Shown piece after piece: positions 7,578 to 16,121 of a stretch of DNA of 64,000 nucleotides. The position numbers and the translations under genes are program-made. The stretch's first letter is position 1. Every line of letters begins with the position of its first letter. The stretch spans positions 1,550,001 through 1,614,000 of the forward strand of contig CP044131.1 in NCBI GenBank assembly GCA_008727115.1. Reading direction: 5' to 3'. The DNA comes from Comamonas testosteroni (GTDB lineage Bacteria > Pseudomonadota > Gammaproteobacteria > Burkholderiales > Burkholderiaceae_C). Below the pieces are notes generated by a model, which saw only the letters and a program-made list of their open reading frames with translations, had not been told where the DNA came from and ran no database searches.

Positions 7578-9368
7578 TCAGGCCAGCGCTTCTTCTTCGG
7601 CTTCGACAGGGTGGCGCGCGGCCTTGCCCGCCTCCTTGAAGGGGTCCAGGCCAATGCGGCGCACGGCGTCGATGAAGTGCTCGCCGGGCTGGCGCAGGTC
7701 GCGATAGGTGGTCAGCACGGCCTCGATCACATCGGGCACTTCAGCGGCGCTAAAAGATGGGCCGATGACCTTGCCTGCCACTGCATTGCCCGACAGCGTG
7801 GAGCCGTCCGAGCCGCCCAGCGTGACCTGGTACCACTCCTTACCGTCCTTATCCACGCCCAGAATGCCGATATGGCCGCTGTGGTGGTGGCCGCAAGAGT
7901 TGATGCAGCCGCTGATGTGCAGATCAATCTCGCCAATGTCGTCCAGCTCGTCCAGGTCCTGGTAGCGGGCGGTGATGGCGTCGGCAATCGGCAGGCTGCG
8001 GGCATTGGCCAGCGCGCAGAAGTCGCCGCCGGGGCAGGCAATCATGTCGGTGAGCAGCGCTACATTGGTGCTGGCCAGACCCAACTCCTTCGCCTTTTGC
8101 CACAGGGCATACAGCTCGCTGGCATGCACCCAGGGCAGCATCACGTTCTGATCATGGGTCACTCGGGCTTCGCCAGCGGAGAACACATCGACCAGATCGG
8201 CCAGTGCATCGAGCTGCTCGCCCGTGGCATCGCCAGGGGCCTGGCCCACGCGCTTGAACGACAGAGTCACGGCGCGCAGAGCGGGGTTGGCATGAGCATG
8301 CACATTGCGCTGCACCCAGCGGGCGAAGGCGGGCTTGGCTGCGACTTGCTGCAACAATTCGGCATTGGCCTGCTCTGCCGAAACTGCAGGGTGGCTGGAA
8401 AGATCAGGCGTGCTGAACATGGCGGCCACGCGGTCAAACTCGGCCTGAGGCACGGTGTGGGGCCCGCCGTCCACTTCGACGATCTGGCGGAACTCCTCTT
8501 CCACGGCATCGATATAGGCCTGGCCTTCGGCCTTGACCAGAATCTTGATGCGTGCCTTGTACTTGTTGTCGCGGCGGCCCAGCTCGTTGTAGACGCGCAC
8601 GATGGCTTCGATGTAATTCATGATCTGGTTCCAGGGCAGGAACTCACGAATCACGGTGCCAATGACCGGGGTACGGCCCATGCCGCCGCCCACAAAAACC
8701 TTGAAGCCGACTTCGCCCGCCTCGTTCTTGAGCAGGTGCAGGCCCACGTCATGCCAGCCGGTAGCGGCGCGGTCTTCCTTGGCGCCGGTGATGGCAATCT
8801 TGAACTTGCGCGGCAGAAAAGCGAACTCGGGGTGCAGCGTGGTCCACTGGCGCAGGATTTCCGCGTAAGGGCGAGGATCAACGATTTCGTCAGGTGCAAT
8901 ACCGGCCAGCGCATCGGTGGTGGTGTTGCGAATGCAGTTGCCGCTGGTCTGAATGCCGTGCAGGTTCACCGTGGCCAGCAAGTCCATCACATCGGCGGCC
9001 TTGGCCAGCGGAATCCAGTTGAACTGCACATTGGTGCGGGTGGTGAAGTGGGCGCAGTTCTTGGGCAGATAGGTCGTGCCCATCTTGCCCTGGCCGTCCA
9101 GCGCAGCCTGGAAGACTGCGGCTTCAGGCTCGTCGTATTCACGGGCCACCTTGGCCAACACACGAATCTGGGCGGAGTTGATTTCGCCGTAGGGCACCGC
9201 CACACGTAGCATGGGCGCATAGCGCTGCACATACCAGCCGTTTTGCAGGCGCAGCGGGCGGAAGTCGTCTTCAGGTAGCTTGCCGGCTTGCCAGCGCTCT
9301 AGCTGGTCACGGAACTGGTCGGCGCGTTGCTTGACGAACGCTTTGTCGAAATCGGTGTATTGGTACAT
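7578..9368 (-). CDS. cysI: Sulfite (nitrite/sulfite) reductase hemoprotein
   Basis: This 596-residue siroheme/4Fe-4S enzyme performs the six-electron reduction of sulfite to sulfide. The cluster-binding cysteines are visible as CPGGDFC (C-x5-C) and GCINSCG (C-x3-C). Two ferredoxin-like repeat domains precede them. It is the first gene of the minus-strand cys operon, with DUF934 following 34 bases later. No cysJ lies beside it, so the electron donor may be a ferredoxin such as FdxA nearby, or the flavoprotein at 40449 (less likely, given its context). Confidence 0.93.
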   Translation of the reverse strand: MYQYTDFDKAFVKQRADQFRDQLERWQAGKLPEDDFRPLRLQNGWYVQRYAPMLRVAVPYGEINSAQIRVLAKVAREYDEPEAAVFQAALDGQGKMGTTYLPKNCAHFTTRTNVQFNWIPLAKAADVMDLLATVNLHGIQTSGNCIRNTTTDALAGIAPDEIVDPRPYAEILRQWTTLHPEFAFLPRKFKIAITGAKEDRAATGWHDVGLHLLKNEAGEVGFKVFVGGGMGRTPVIGTVIREFLPWNQIMNYIEAIVRVYNELGRRDNKYKARIKILVKAEGQAYIDAVEEEFRQIVEVDGGPHTVPQAEFDRVAAMFSTPDLSSHPAVSAEQANAELLQQVAAKPAFARWVQRNVHAHANPALRAVTLSFKRVGQAPGDATGEQLDALADLVDVFSAGEARVTHDQNVMLPWVHASELYALWQKAKELGLASTNVALLTDMIACPGGDFCALANARSLPIADAITARYQDLDELDDIGEIDLHISGCINSCGHHHSGHIGILGVDKDGKEWYQVTLGGSDGSTLSGNAVAGKVIGPSFSAAEVPDVIEAVLTTYRDLRQPGEHFIDAVRRIGLDPFKEAGKAARHPVEAEEEALA

Positions 9369-9560
9369 GTCTACAGGTCTTTCGTGGAGCAGATGCCCTG
9401 CGGCGCAGGCATGGCACTTGGATCGCTGAGGCGGACTGTAGAGAGGCTTTATATAAAAACAAACGATTATTTAGTGGTTCATATATATCTAAATGAATAT
9501 GTGAAGCGAAAAATGAGCCGAAACAAGCGTTTTTCTCAATCTCCTTGAGAGACGCTTGCA
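9369..9560 (-). promoter_or_regulatory. cysI promoter region
   Basis: This A+T-rich stretch (9450-9520) is unlike the surrounding high-GC DNA and lies between the divergent cysI and CorC/HlyC genes. It is the expected place for the cys operon promoter and CysB-type activator sites. I could not define a specific operator. Confidence 0.35.
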
Positions 9561-9647
9561 TTTGGTGAGTGGGCTTGTGCTGGGCATTCCCTAGAATTGG
9601 GGCTTGTTCAATATTGAGGCGCCTGGATTGAAAGCGGGTGCCCGACT

Positions 9648-10967
9648 ATGGAAATAGCCATACTTTTCGCTCTCATCTGTCTGAACGGCGTGTTTGCCAT
9701 GTCGGAGATCGCGCTGGTCACTGCCCGCAAGAGCCGCATGCAAAAAATGGTGGATGAGGGCGATAGCGGCGCAGTTGCTGCTATCAAACTGGGAGAAGAT
9801 CCAACACGATTTCTCTCTACGATCCAGATCGGCATTACCTCCATCGGCGTGCTCAACGGCATCGTTGGTGAAGCGGCCCTGGCTGGCCCATTGGCGCAGT
9901 GGTTCACCCAGGCGGGCATGCAGGCCAAGACGGCTGGTTATGTCTCCACGGGTCTGGTGGTGGTGTTGATCACCTACTTTTCTATCGTGGTGGGTGAGCT
10001 GGTCCCCAAACGTCTGGGACAGTCCAACCCTGAGGCCTTGGCTCGACTGATCTCACGCCCCATCAACTTCCTGGCGCTGGCGACCAAGCCTTTTGTCTGG
10101 CTGCTGTCGGCATCGACACGCGGCTTGCTCAAGCTCATGGGCGTCAAGGAAAGCAATGGCAGCGTCGTGACTGAAGAGGAAATTCAGGCCATCTTGGTCG
10201 AAGGTCATACCGCTGGCGTGATCGAGGCGCAAGAGCACACCATGGTGCGCAATGTATTTCGTCTGGATGAACGCCAGATCGGCTCGCTGATGGTGCCGCG
10301 CAGCGATGTGGTGTTTCTCGATATCAATGACAGTCTGGAAGCCAATCTGGCCCGTGTGGAGCAGGCCAACCATGCGCGCTATCCCGTGGTGAAGGGGGAT
10401 ATGGGCGATATCGTGGGCGTGCTCAATGCCCGCCAGTGGCTGGCGCAGACCGTGCGCAACAAGGGCGAGCAAAAGCTCAAGGACCAGCCCTTGCAGGCCG
10501 CGCTCTATGTGCCCGAGACGATTACGGGCATGGAGCTGCTGGACAACTTCCGCACCTCTGACTTGCAGATGGCGTTTGTGATCGATGAATACGGCGAAGT
10601 GCAGGGCATTGTCACGCTGCAGGATTTGATCGAAGCCATTACCGGCGAATTCCTGCCCGATGACCCCGAAGAGAGCTGGGCCGTGCAGCGCGAAGACGGC
10701 AGCTGGCTGCTGGATGGCCATATTCCCGTGCCCGAACTCAAGGACTGCCTGACTCTGCATTCCGTGCCCGAGGAAGAGCGAGGCCGATATCACACGCTGA
10801 GCGGCATGATCATGCTGCTGCTGGGCCGCGTGCCCAAGGAAGCCGATGTGGTGGAGTGGGAAGACTGGCGCTTTGAAGTCGTGGACATGGACGGCAAGAC
10901 GCTGGACAAGGTGCTGGCGACCAAGCTGGAGCCACTGGTGACCGTGGCGTCGGTTGATAGCGAATAA
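9648..10967 (+). CDS. CNNM/CBS/CorC-HlyC domain membrane protein
   Basis: This 439-residue protein has an N-terminal CNNM transmembrane domain (residues 1-180), a CBS pair starting after the conserved MVPRSDVVFLD, and a C-terminal CorC/HlyC domain. The family is implicated in Mg2+/Co2+ efflux or cation homeostasis; older names call it hemolysin without good evidence. It diverges from cysI and converges on mnmC, with an R3 hairpin between. Confidence 0.88.
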   Translation: MEIAILFALICLNGVFAMSEIALVTARKSRMQKMVDEGDSGAVAAIKLGEDPTRFLSTIQIGITSIGVLNGIVGEAALAGPLAQWFTQAGMQAKTAGYVSTGLVVVLITYFSIVVGELVPKRLGQSNPEALARLISRPINFLALATKPFVWLLSASTRGLLKLMGVKESNGSVVTEEEIQAILVEGHTAGVIEAQEHTMVRNVFRLDERQIGSLMVPRSDVVFLDINDSLEANLARVEQANHARYPVVKGDMGDIVGVLNARQWLAQTVRNKGEQKLKDQPLQAALYVPETITGMELLDNFRTSDLQMAFVIDEYGEVQGIVTLQDLIEAITGEFLPDDPEESWAVQREDGSWLLDGHIPVPELKDCLTLHSVPEEERGRYHTLSGMIMLLLGRVPKEADVVEWEDWRFEVVDMDGKTLDKVLATKLEPLVTVASVDSE

Positions 10968-10987
10968 ACACGCTTAAAAATTCAAGC

Positions 10988-11036
10988 CAAAATGGCAGGT
11001 AACGCTTACTCAATAAGCGCTATCTGCTATTTTTTT
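10988..11036. terminator. R3 repeat acting as bidirectional terminator
   Basis: An imperfect 14-bp stem (GCAGGTAACGCTTA with TAAGCGCTATCTGC) is followed by a run of seven T. It separates two convergent genes and is a member of the dispersed R3 repeat family. Confidence 0.6.
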
Positions 11037-11045
11037 GAGAGCTTC

Positions 11046-12911
11046 TTATTGCGCTGAGGCTGCGCTACGGCTCCACAGCCGCTGCGTACCCAGCGCCTGC
11101 GCCAGCTTGGCATCCAGCGGCAGCGGCTCGCCGTGCAGGCGTGCGGCCAGCAATTCGCCGCACAGCATGGACAGCGTCAGTCCGCGCGAGCCCAAACCCG
11201 TCAGCACCCACAGGCCGGGCAGATCTGCTGCACTCTGGCCCGCAGGCCCGGTCAGTGGCAACCGGTCATAGGCTGCGCAGCGCACGCGAGCCCAGGTGGC
11301 AGGCTGTTGCGGCGCATCGAAAAACGATTGCAGCGCCTGTCTGCACGCGGGCAGCAGCGCGGCCAGCTTTTCGCCATTGCTGGCATGTGCGGCCTGCTGA
11401 TCGGCAGGCGTGGGCGGCAGCTCGGTCACATCGCGCTCGAAGGTCGAGCCCATGATCCACTGATGCGCATCAGCTGGCGCAGCGCCCGGAAAGTCCGGCA
11501 CCAGATTGCCGTGGCCGTTGACGGGGAAGGGCGGCATGGCAGCCTGCGTCCCGGCATCATGCTCGGCCAGGCTGACCTGGCCGCGTATGGCTTGCAGCTC
11601 CCACTCGCCCGCAGGCAGGCTGCTGGCTTGCAGCAGGGGCTTGCTGTCCGGCCCCTGCGCCAGCACCAGCATGGGGGCCTGGGCCAGCACCTGGCCTTGA
11701 TCGTCCAGCACCTGCCATTGGCCGATATCGGTGCCGTTGCTGGAGTCACGCTGCAGCTTGGCGGCATGGGCATTGCCCTGCCACTGAATACCCGGCGACT
11801 GCAGCATGGCGCGCACCAGTTGCGCAGGCCTGACCCAGCCCGCCTGCGCGTGCCAGATGGCATGGCTATCGGGTGGCAGATGGGCGGCGGACAAATGCTC
11901 GGGGCTGGCGGGGCTGCTCCATTGCAGGCCCATGCGGTGTTCAGTGCTGCCAGCATCCATCCATTGCTGCGGCAGGTGGGCGGGCTCGTTCAAATCATGC
12001 TCCAGCACGCCCACAGGGGCCCAGTCCTGGCCTGTTTGCAGCTTGGCATGGCTACTCAGTTGCTGCAATGTTTGTAGCGTGGTGCGCACGCCGCTTCTGG
12101 ATAAGCGCGATAAAACACTGTCATCGGGCGAGATATGGGGGCAAAACAGTCCTGCAGGCAGGCCTGATGCACCGGCGGCGGGCTCGGGGGCCTTGTCCAG
12201 CACCGTGACCTGCCAGCCGCGCCGGGCCAGACTGGCCGCCGCTGCGGCTCCTGCAAGGCCTGCGCCCAGCACGAGACAGTGGCTGGGTTGATCGACCGGG
12301 GCAGGCAGGCCATCGCTGCGATGGCGTGGCTCCCAGGCTGGGTTGTAGCGGGCTTGTAGAGCTGTGATTTGGGTCGCGCTTTCTTCCAGCTCAAAGCCCA
12401 GCTTGCGCAGTGTGGCTGCAACGACTGCAATGCTTGTAGTTGGTGCTGTTAGTCGCGTGCTACGGCGGCAGTGGCGCGCCAGATTCTTGAGGGCGTCCGG
12501 GCTCCAGCCGTCGTCATCCGCATTGCTCATGTAAATGCCATCTGCGGCCAGCGGCGGCTGTCTGCGCAGCATGTTTTGCGTATCACCCACATACAGCGTC
12601 AGCAGCACCTGGCCCTGTTCAAACGACAGGCGGTGAATGCCGGGCAGCAGCCCCCACCATTGCGCAGCCAACTGCTCGCCCAGCGGTTGTAGCGGACCAC
12701 TGGCGGGCAGGGCTTGCTGCAACTCAGCTTGGGTGGGAACGTGGCTTAGCAAAGCCACAAAATGCAGCATGCGTGGGCGCTGAGCGCGGGCCCGCCATGT
12801 GGCCCAGGTCTGCAAAAAGCTCAGGCCGCAAGCAAAGTCGGTCTCCAGCACGCGCCACTGCTGGGCGTTCGGGTTCATACCTTCCAGCAGGCGATCAAGG
12901 GCTTCAGACAT
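11046..12911 (-). CDS. mnmC: MnmC: tRNA 5-carboxymethylaminomethyl-2-thiouridine oxidoreductase with degenerate methyltransferase half
   Basis: This 621-residue tRNA-modification enzyme acts on U34. The C-terminal FAD half is intact (GAGLAG at residues 216-221, ASGLPAGLFCPH after it) and would convert cmnm5s2U to nm5s2U. The N-terminal MnmD half looks decayed. The SAM glycine motif, normally ETGFGxGxNF, reads ETDFACGLSF (23-32), and the catalytic LDGFxP motif is replaced by MSNADDDG (128-135). It is slightly shorter than typical MnmC (650-670). The FAD half is a confident call; loss of methyltransferase activity is inference. Confidence 0.85.
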   Translation of the reverse strand: MSEALDRLLEGMNPNAQQWRVLETDFACGLSFLQTWATWRARAQRPRMLHFVALLSHVPTQAELQQALPASGPLQPLGEQLAAQWWGLLPGIHRLSFEQGQVLLTLYVGDTQNMLRRQPPLAADGIYMSNADDDGWSPDALKNLARHCRRSTRLTAPTTSIAVVAATLRKLGFELEESATQITALQARYNPAWEPRHRSDGLPAPVDQPSHCLVLGAGLAGAAAAASLARRGWQVTVLDKAPEPAAGASGLPAGLFCPHISPDDSVLSRLSRSGVRTTLQTLQQLSSHAKLQTGQDWAPVGVLEHDLNEPAHLPQQWMDAGSTEHRMGLQWSSPASPEHLSAAHLPPDSHAIWHAQAGWVRPAQLVRAMLQSPGIQWQGNAHAAKLQRDSSNGTDIGQWQVLDDQGQVLAQAPMLVLAQGPDSKPLLQASSLPAGEWELQAIRGQVSLAEHDAGTQAAMPPFPVNGHGNLVPDFPGAAPADAHQWIMGSTFERDVTELPPTPADQQAAHASNGEKLAALLPACRQALQSFFDAPQQPATWARVRCAAYDRLPLTGPAGQSAADLPGLWVLTGLGSRGLTLSMLCGELLAARLHGEPLPLDAKLAQALGTQRLWSRSAASAQ

Positions 12912-12947
12912 GAGAAAGAAAAACAGTAGAAAAGTAGCCGCGCGCTA

Positions 12948-13051
12948 AAACCGGCACGAACCCAACCCAGAGACAGCGAGGAAGGGCCGCCCCGCACCGA
13001 GGCTGTCGTCCCCCTCAGGGGGAGGGCGCGTAGCGCCACAGGGGGAGCCGT
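12948..13051 (-). repeat. R1 intergenic repeat, downstream of the UPF0126 gene
   Basis: The copy starts three bases after the stop of the UPF0126 gene and has the usual orientation (stop codon, GGCTCCCCCTGTGGCGC, CCCCCTC stem, GACGACAGCC). Confidence 0.65.
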
Positions 13052-13717
13052 TTATTCCCAACGTTGTTGGTAAGAAAACACCGGCAGCCGCCATTTGAAA
13101 CGGATGGCCGCCAGACGAAAGGCCAAGCCGCCCATGAAGCACACGACGGTGCTGATATTGGAGCTTACCTCCAGATAGCGCAGGCCCAGGAACATCAGGC
13201 AGACGCACAGCGAGACGCTGGCATACAACTCGCGGCGGAAGACCACGGGTACCTGATTGCACAGCACATCGCGCAAGATGCCGCCGCTGATGCCGGTAAT
13301 CATGCCGGCCATGATGACCACGATGGTGGGGTAGCCCAGCTCCAGCGCGGTGTTGCAGCCGATCAGCGAAAAAGCAATCAGGCCCATGGCGTCCAGCAGC
13401 AAAAACACCTGCTTGAGCTTGACCATATGGCGCGCAATCACCGTGGTCAGCAGGCCAAAGCTGATGACCAGGTACACATATTCGGGGTGCTGCGTCCAGC
13501 CAATCGGGTAGTGGCCCAGCACCATATCGCGGATGGTGCCGCCGCCCAAAGCGGTGACAAAGGCGATGACGACGACGCCAAAAATGTCCATATTGCGCCG
13601 GCCCGCAGCCAGTGCGCCGGACATGGCTTCTGCCGTGATGGCCACCAGATAGATGACCAGCATGACGGTGAAATTGGAGGTCTGGAACGAGTCCAGCAAA
13701 GATACGGAAGGCAGCAT
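13052..13717 (-). CDS. UPF0126/TRIC-family membrane protein, probable glycine transporter
   Basis: About 221 residues with seven hydrophobic segments in two repeats, each carrying the family motif (GGGTIRDMVLG and GGILRDVLC). The family was annotated as trimeric intracellular cation channels. A tandem glycine riboswitch immediately upstream argues for glycine transport, as recalled for some UPF0126 members. I chose the ATG at 13717; an in-frame GTG at 13753 would add 12 residues, and neither has a clear RBS. An R1 repeat follows the stop. Confidence 0.85.
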   Translation of the reverse strand: MLPSVSLLDSFQTSNFTVMLVIYLVAITAEAMSGALAAGRRNMDIFGVVVIAFVTALGGGTIRDMVLGHYPIGWTQHPEYVYLVISFGLLTTVIARHMVKLKQVFLLLDAMGLIAFSLIGCNTALELGYPTIVVIMAGMITGISGGILRDVLCNQVPVVFRRELYASVSLCVCLMFLGLRYLEVSSNISTVVCFMGGLAFRLAAIRFKWRLPVFSYQQRWE

Positions 13718-13761
13718 GACGGCGTTGGAGGCTCTTGAAAATAGACCAGCCACTCACATCG

Positions 13762-14000
13762 GCGGGAGTGCGTCTGGTTTGCCTCTCCCGCTGTCCTTTT
13801 ACCTGAGAGTTGCGCACGTGAGTCCAGGCCTCTGGCGTGCTTGCCCCTTCGGTGAGTCCTGCAAATTGGTGATTGCGGACTGCTCTCCAGTTGGCGATAT
13901 CCGGGCCGTTGTCTGGCCCACCTGCGGTACTTATTGCCTGAGCGATTATGGGAGTTTGCGCCTTCGGCGGGAACCGTCGCTCGGCTCCGCTCTCCCGCAG
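13762..14000 (-). promoter_or_regulatory. Tandem glycine riboswitch
   Basis: Read on the minus strand, two consecutive aptamers are visible. The first (about 14000-13925) has GCGGGAGAGCGGAG, CCGCCGAAGGCGCAA and CGCTCAGGCAATAAG. The second (about 13890-13795) has CTGGAGAGCAG, CACCGAAGGGGCAAG and ACTCTCAGGTAAAAGGAC. These are the conserved glycine-aptamer elements in the right order. After aptamer 2 a 7-bp hairpin (13785-13791 with 13762-13768) forms next to the start codons with no T-run, suggesting translational control of the UPF0126 gene. Confidence 0.92.
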
Positions 14001-14164
14001 GATGGGCGCGATTTTAGCCAGTTTCACAAGGGTATTCGGGTTTGTGCGGGGTTTGGCGCTGATTTCGAGCGCAAGGACCAGTGTGAGAGCTGAGCTCTAG
14101 AGTCGGGCTTGAACACTGTTGTTGGCATGGGCGCGAAGTAGAGCTTTCGGAAACCTTCCAAAAG

Positions 14165-14199
14165 CAAAAAGCCCCGAGGCAATGCCTCGGGGCTTTTTA
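14165..14199. terminator. Bidirectional terminator between the riboswitch region and yggX
   Basis: A perfect stem AAAAGCCCCGAGGC/GCCTCGGGGCTTTT with a very short AAT loop is flanked by A and T runs. It would stop transcription in both directions, mainly that of yggX on the minus strand. Confidence 0.85.
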
Positions 14200-14217
14200 T
14201 ATCCAGGTCAGAAGGGT

Positions 14218-14493
14218 TTATTCCGCGCTGGGGGGCACATAGCCCTGTGCCGCGTCGGCGCCGCCGCCGAAGAAATGGTTTTCCATCTGGCGTGCCAGGT
14301 ACTGGCGGGCGCGGGCGTCGGCCAGGTTCAGGCGGTTTTCATTGATCAGCATGGTCTGGTGCTTGAGCCAGTCGGCCCAGGCCTGCTTGCTCACGCTTTC
14401 ATAAATGCGCTTGCCCAGTTCGCCGGGTGCAGGAGGGAAATCCAGACCTTCAGCGTCTTGACCAAGCTTGATGCAGTGAACGGTACGTGCCAT
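14218..14493 (-). CDS. YggX: oxidative damage protection / Fe(2+)-trafficking protein
   Basis: This 91-residue cytosolic protein starts at [11 protein letters not shown], the invariant N-terminus of the YggX family; [13 protein letters not shown] and [16 protein letters not shown] also match. The family protects Fe-S clusters and is thought to handle labile iron. Longer in-frame extensions are excluded by conservation at this Met. It is monocistronic, ended by the strong terminator at 14165-14199. Confidence 0.95.
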   Translation of the reverse strand: MARTVHCIKLGQDAEGLDFPPAPGELGKRIYESVSKQAWADWLKHQTMLINENRLNLADARARQYLARQMENHFFGGGADAAQGYVPPSAE

Positions 14494-14636
14494 GTGTAGG
14501 GTCCTCTTGGTTGATCTCAGATGTTTGGGTAATAACAAACTGAAATCTTAGTAGTTTGAGTTTTAAGTCTGTGGTTCAAGAATGCACAGCAACGGGGGAG
14601 AAGCCCGTTGACCATTCACTCCAAGAACACAGTCCA

Positions 14637-15668
14637 ATGAAAAATCGTCGCAACTTTATCAAGTTTCCTCTGGCTGCCGGTCTGCTCGCTGGCTTGACCC
14701 TCTCGGCTCTGCCCACATTGCCTGCCTTGGCCCAATCTGGGGTACAGCTGCTCAACGTTTCCTACGACCCCACGCGTGAGCTGTATGTGAACTACAACCA
14801 GGCTTTTGCCAAGCACTGGAAGGTCACACAGAACCAGGATGTGAATATCAAGCAGTCGCACGGCGGCTCGGGCAAGCAGGCGCGCTCCATCATTGATGGC
14901 ATCGAGGCTGATGTGGCCACGCTGGCGCTGGCTGGGGATATTGATGCGCTGGTCAAGAACGGCAGCGTCAAGCCCGACTGGCAAAAGCGCCTGCCGCACA
15001 ACAGCGCGCCTTACAGCTCGACCATCGTGTTTTTGGTGCGCAAGGGCAATCCCAAGGCCATCAAGGACTGGGACGATCTGGTCAAGCCCGGTGCGCAGGT
15101 GATTACGCCCAACCCCAAGACCTCGGGTGGCGCGCGCTGGAACTATCTGGCGGCCTGGGAATTTGCCAAGCGCAAATACGGCGGCGACGCCGGTGCCAAG
15201 GACTTCATCACCAAGCTCTACAAGAACGTTCCCGTGCTGGACACCGGCGCGCGCGGCTCTACAGTGACTTTTGTGCAGCGCAACCAGGGCGATGTGCTGC
15301 TGGCCTGGGAGAACGAGGCTTATCTGGCGCTCAAGGAGTTCGGCTCCGAGAAGTTCCAGATCATCGCGCCCTCGCTGTCCATTCTTGCCGAGCCTTCCGT
15401 GGCCGTGGTCGACAAGGTGGTGGACAAACGCGGGACGCGCACTGTGGCTGAGGCGTATCTGAAGTATCTGTACTCGGAAGAAGCCCAGCGCATTGCCGGC
15501 CAGAACTTCTACCGCCCGACCGATGCCAAGGTGGCGGCCGAGTTTGCCCAGCAGTTCCCCAAGCTGGAGCTCTTCACTATCGACAAGGCCTTTGGCGGCT
15601 GGGCGGCAGCAGACAAGGCTCACTTTGCCGACGGCGGCAGCTTTGATCAGATTTATGCCAAAAAGTAA
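14637..15668 (+). CDS. sbp: Sulfate ABC transporter periplasmic substrate-binding protein
   Basis: This 343-residue protein carries a signal peptide ([20 protein letters not shown], cleavage after ALA about residue 32). The mature part starts [15 protein letters not shown], the hallmark of sulfate/thiosulfate binding proteins, and contains [11 protein letters not shown] and [19 protein letters not shown], the sulfate-contacting loops. The start at 14637 leaves a proper signal peptide; upstream in-frame starts would add a non-signal extension. No cysTWA permease genes are adjacent, so it works with a transporter encoded elsewhere. Confidence 0.93.
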   Translation: MKNRRNFIKFPLAAGLLAGLTLSALPTLPALAQSGVQLLNVSYDPTRELYVNYNQAFAKHWKVTQNQDVNIKQSHGGSGKQARSIIDGIEADVATLALAGDIDALVKNGSVKPDWQKRLPHNSAPYSSTIVFLVRKGNPKAIKDWDDLVKPGAQVITPNPKTSGGARWNYLAAWEFAKRKYGGDAGAKDFITKLYKNVPVLDTGARGSTVTFVQRNQGDVLLAWENEAYLALKEFGSEKFQIIAPSLSILAEPSVAVVDKVVDKRGTRTVAEAYLKYLYSEEAQRIAGQNFYRPTDAKVAAEFAQQFPKLELFTIDKAFGGWAAADKAHFADGGSFDQIYAKK

Positions 15669-15754
15669 GAAAACCCTTTGTGGGTGAGCGTGGGGTGCTC
15701 TCATTTTTGTGGTGAAAAGCCTGGCCATGAAGAGGTGGTCGGTGCTTGAGGCTT

Positions 15755-15985
15755 ATGAATCAAGAACAGGAGTTGGCGATGCGCAATGTATGGATGGAGA
15801 CATGGGCCTGGGTGAAGCGCTGCTTGCTCAGCTCCGCGGCACTGAATGCCCACCAGCCGCTGGTAGCCTGGGAGGCTGCATGGGACGAGGCGGAGGCTTT
15901 GCAAGCCAGTGGCCAGCTGTGGAAGGTTCCTGAGAGCGAAGCAGAAGTGCGTCAGCCATGCGGACACTCTCAGCCAGAGAGCTGA
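15755..15985 (+). CDS. Possible small hypothetical protein
   Basis: A 76-residue Trp-rich, acidic open frame begins MNQEQELAMRNVWMETWAW, 86 bases after sbp on the same strand. An in-frame TTG three codons earlier has a better-spaced GAGG. I recognise no family. Codon use is compatible with coding but not decisive. It is the only plausible gene in the 453-base gap between sbp and the putA stop; the rest of the gap (15986-16121) holds nothing I can identify. Confidence 0.35.
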   Translation: MNQEQELAMRNVWMETWAWVKRCLLSSAALNAHQPLVAWEAAWDEAEALQASGQLWKVPESEAEVRQPCGHSQPES

Positions 15986-16121
15986 GCCGAGGGCAGGCAT
16001 TGAGGGAAATGTAGGGAAAGCGGCTCCTGGCCTTTCCCAGACTGCGCAGCGTGCTCACACTTTGAATAGGCAGACGTGGTGCACCTCCCGAAGCCTCTCC
16101 TTTTATGTGAGCTCTTTGTCC

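Noticed and set aside
7404-9209. 601-codon plus-strand open frame antisense to DUF934 and cysI
   Set aside because: Complement of a conserved operon; no recognisable domain.
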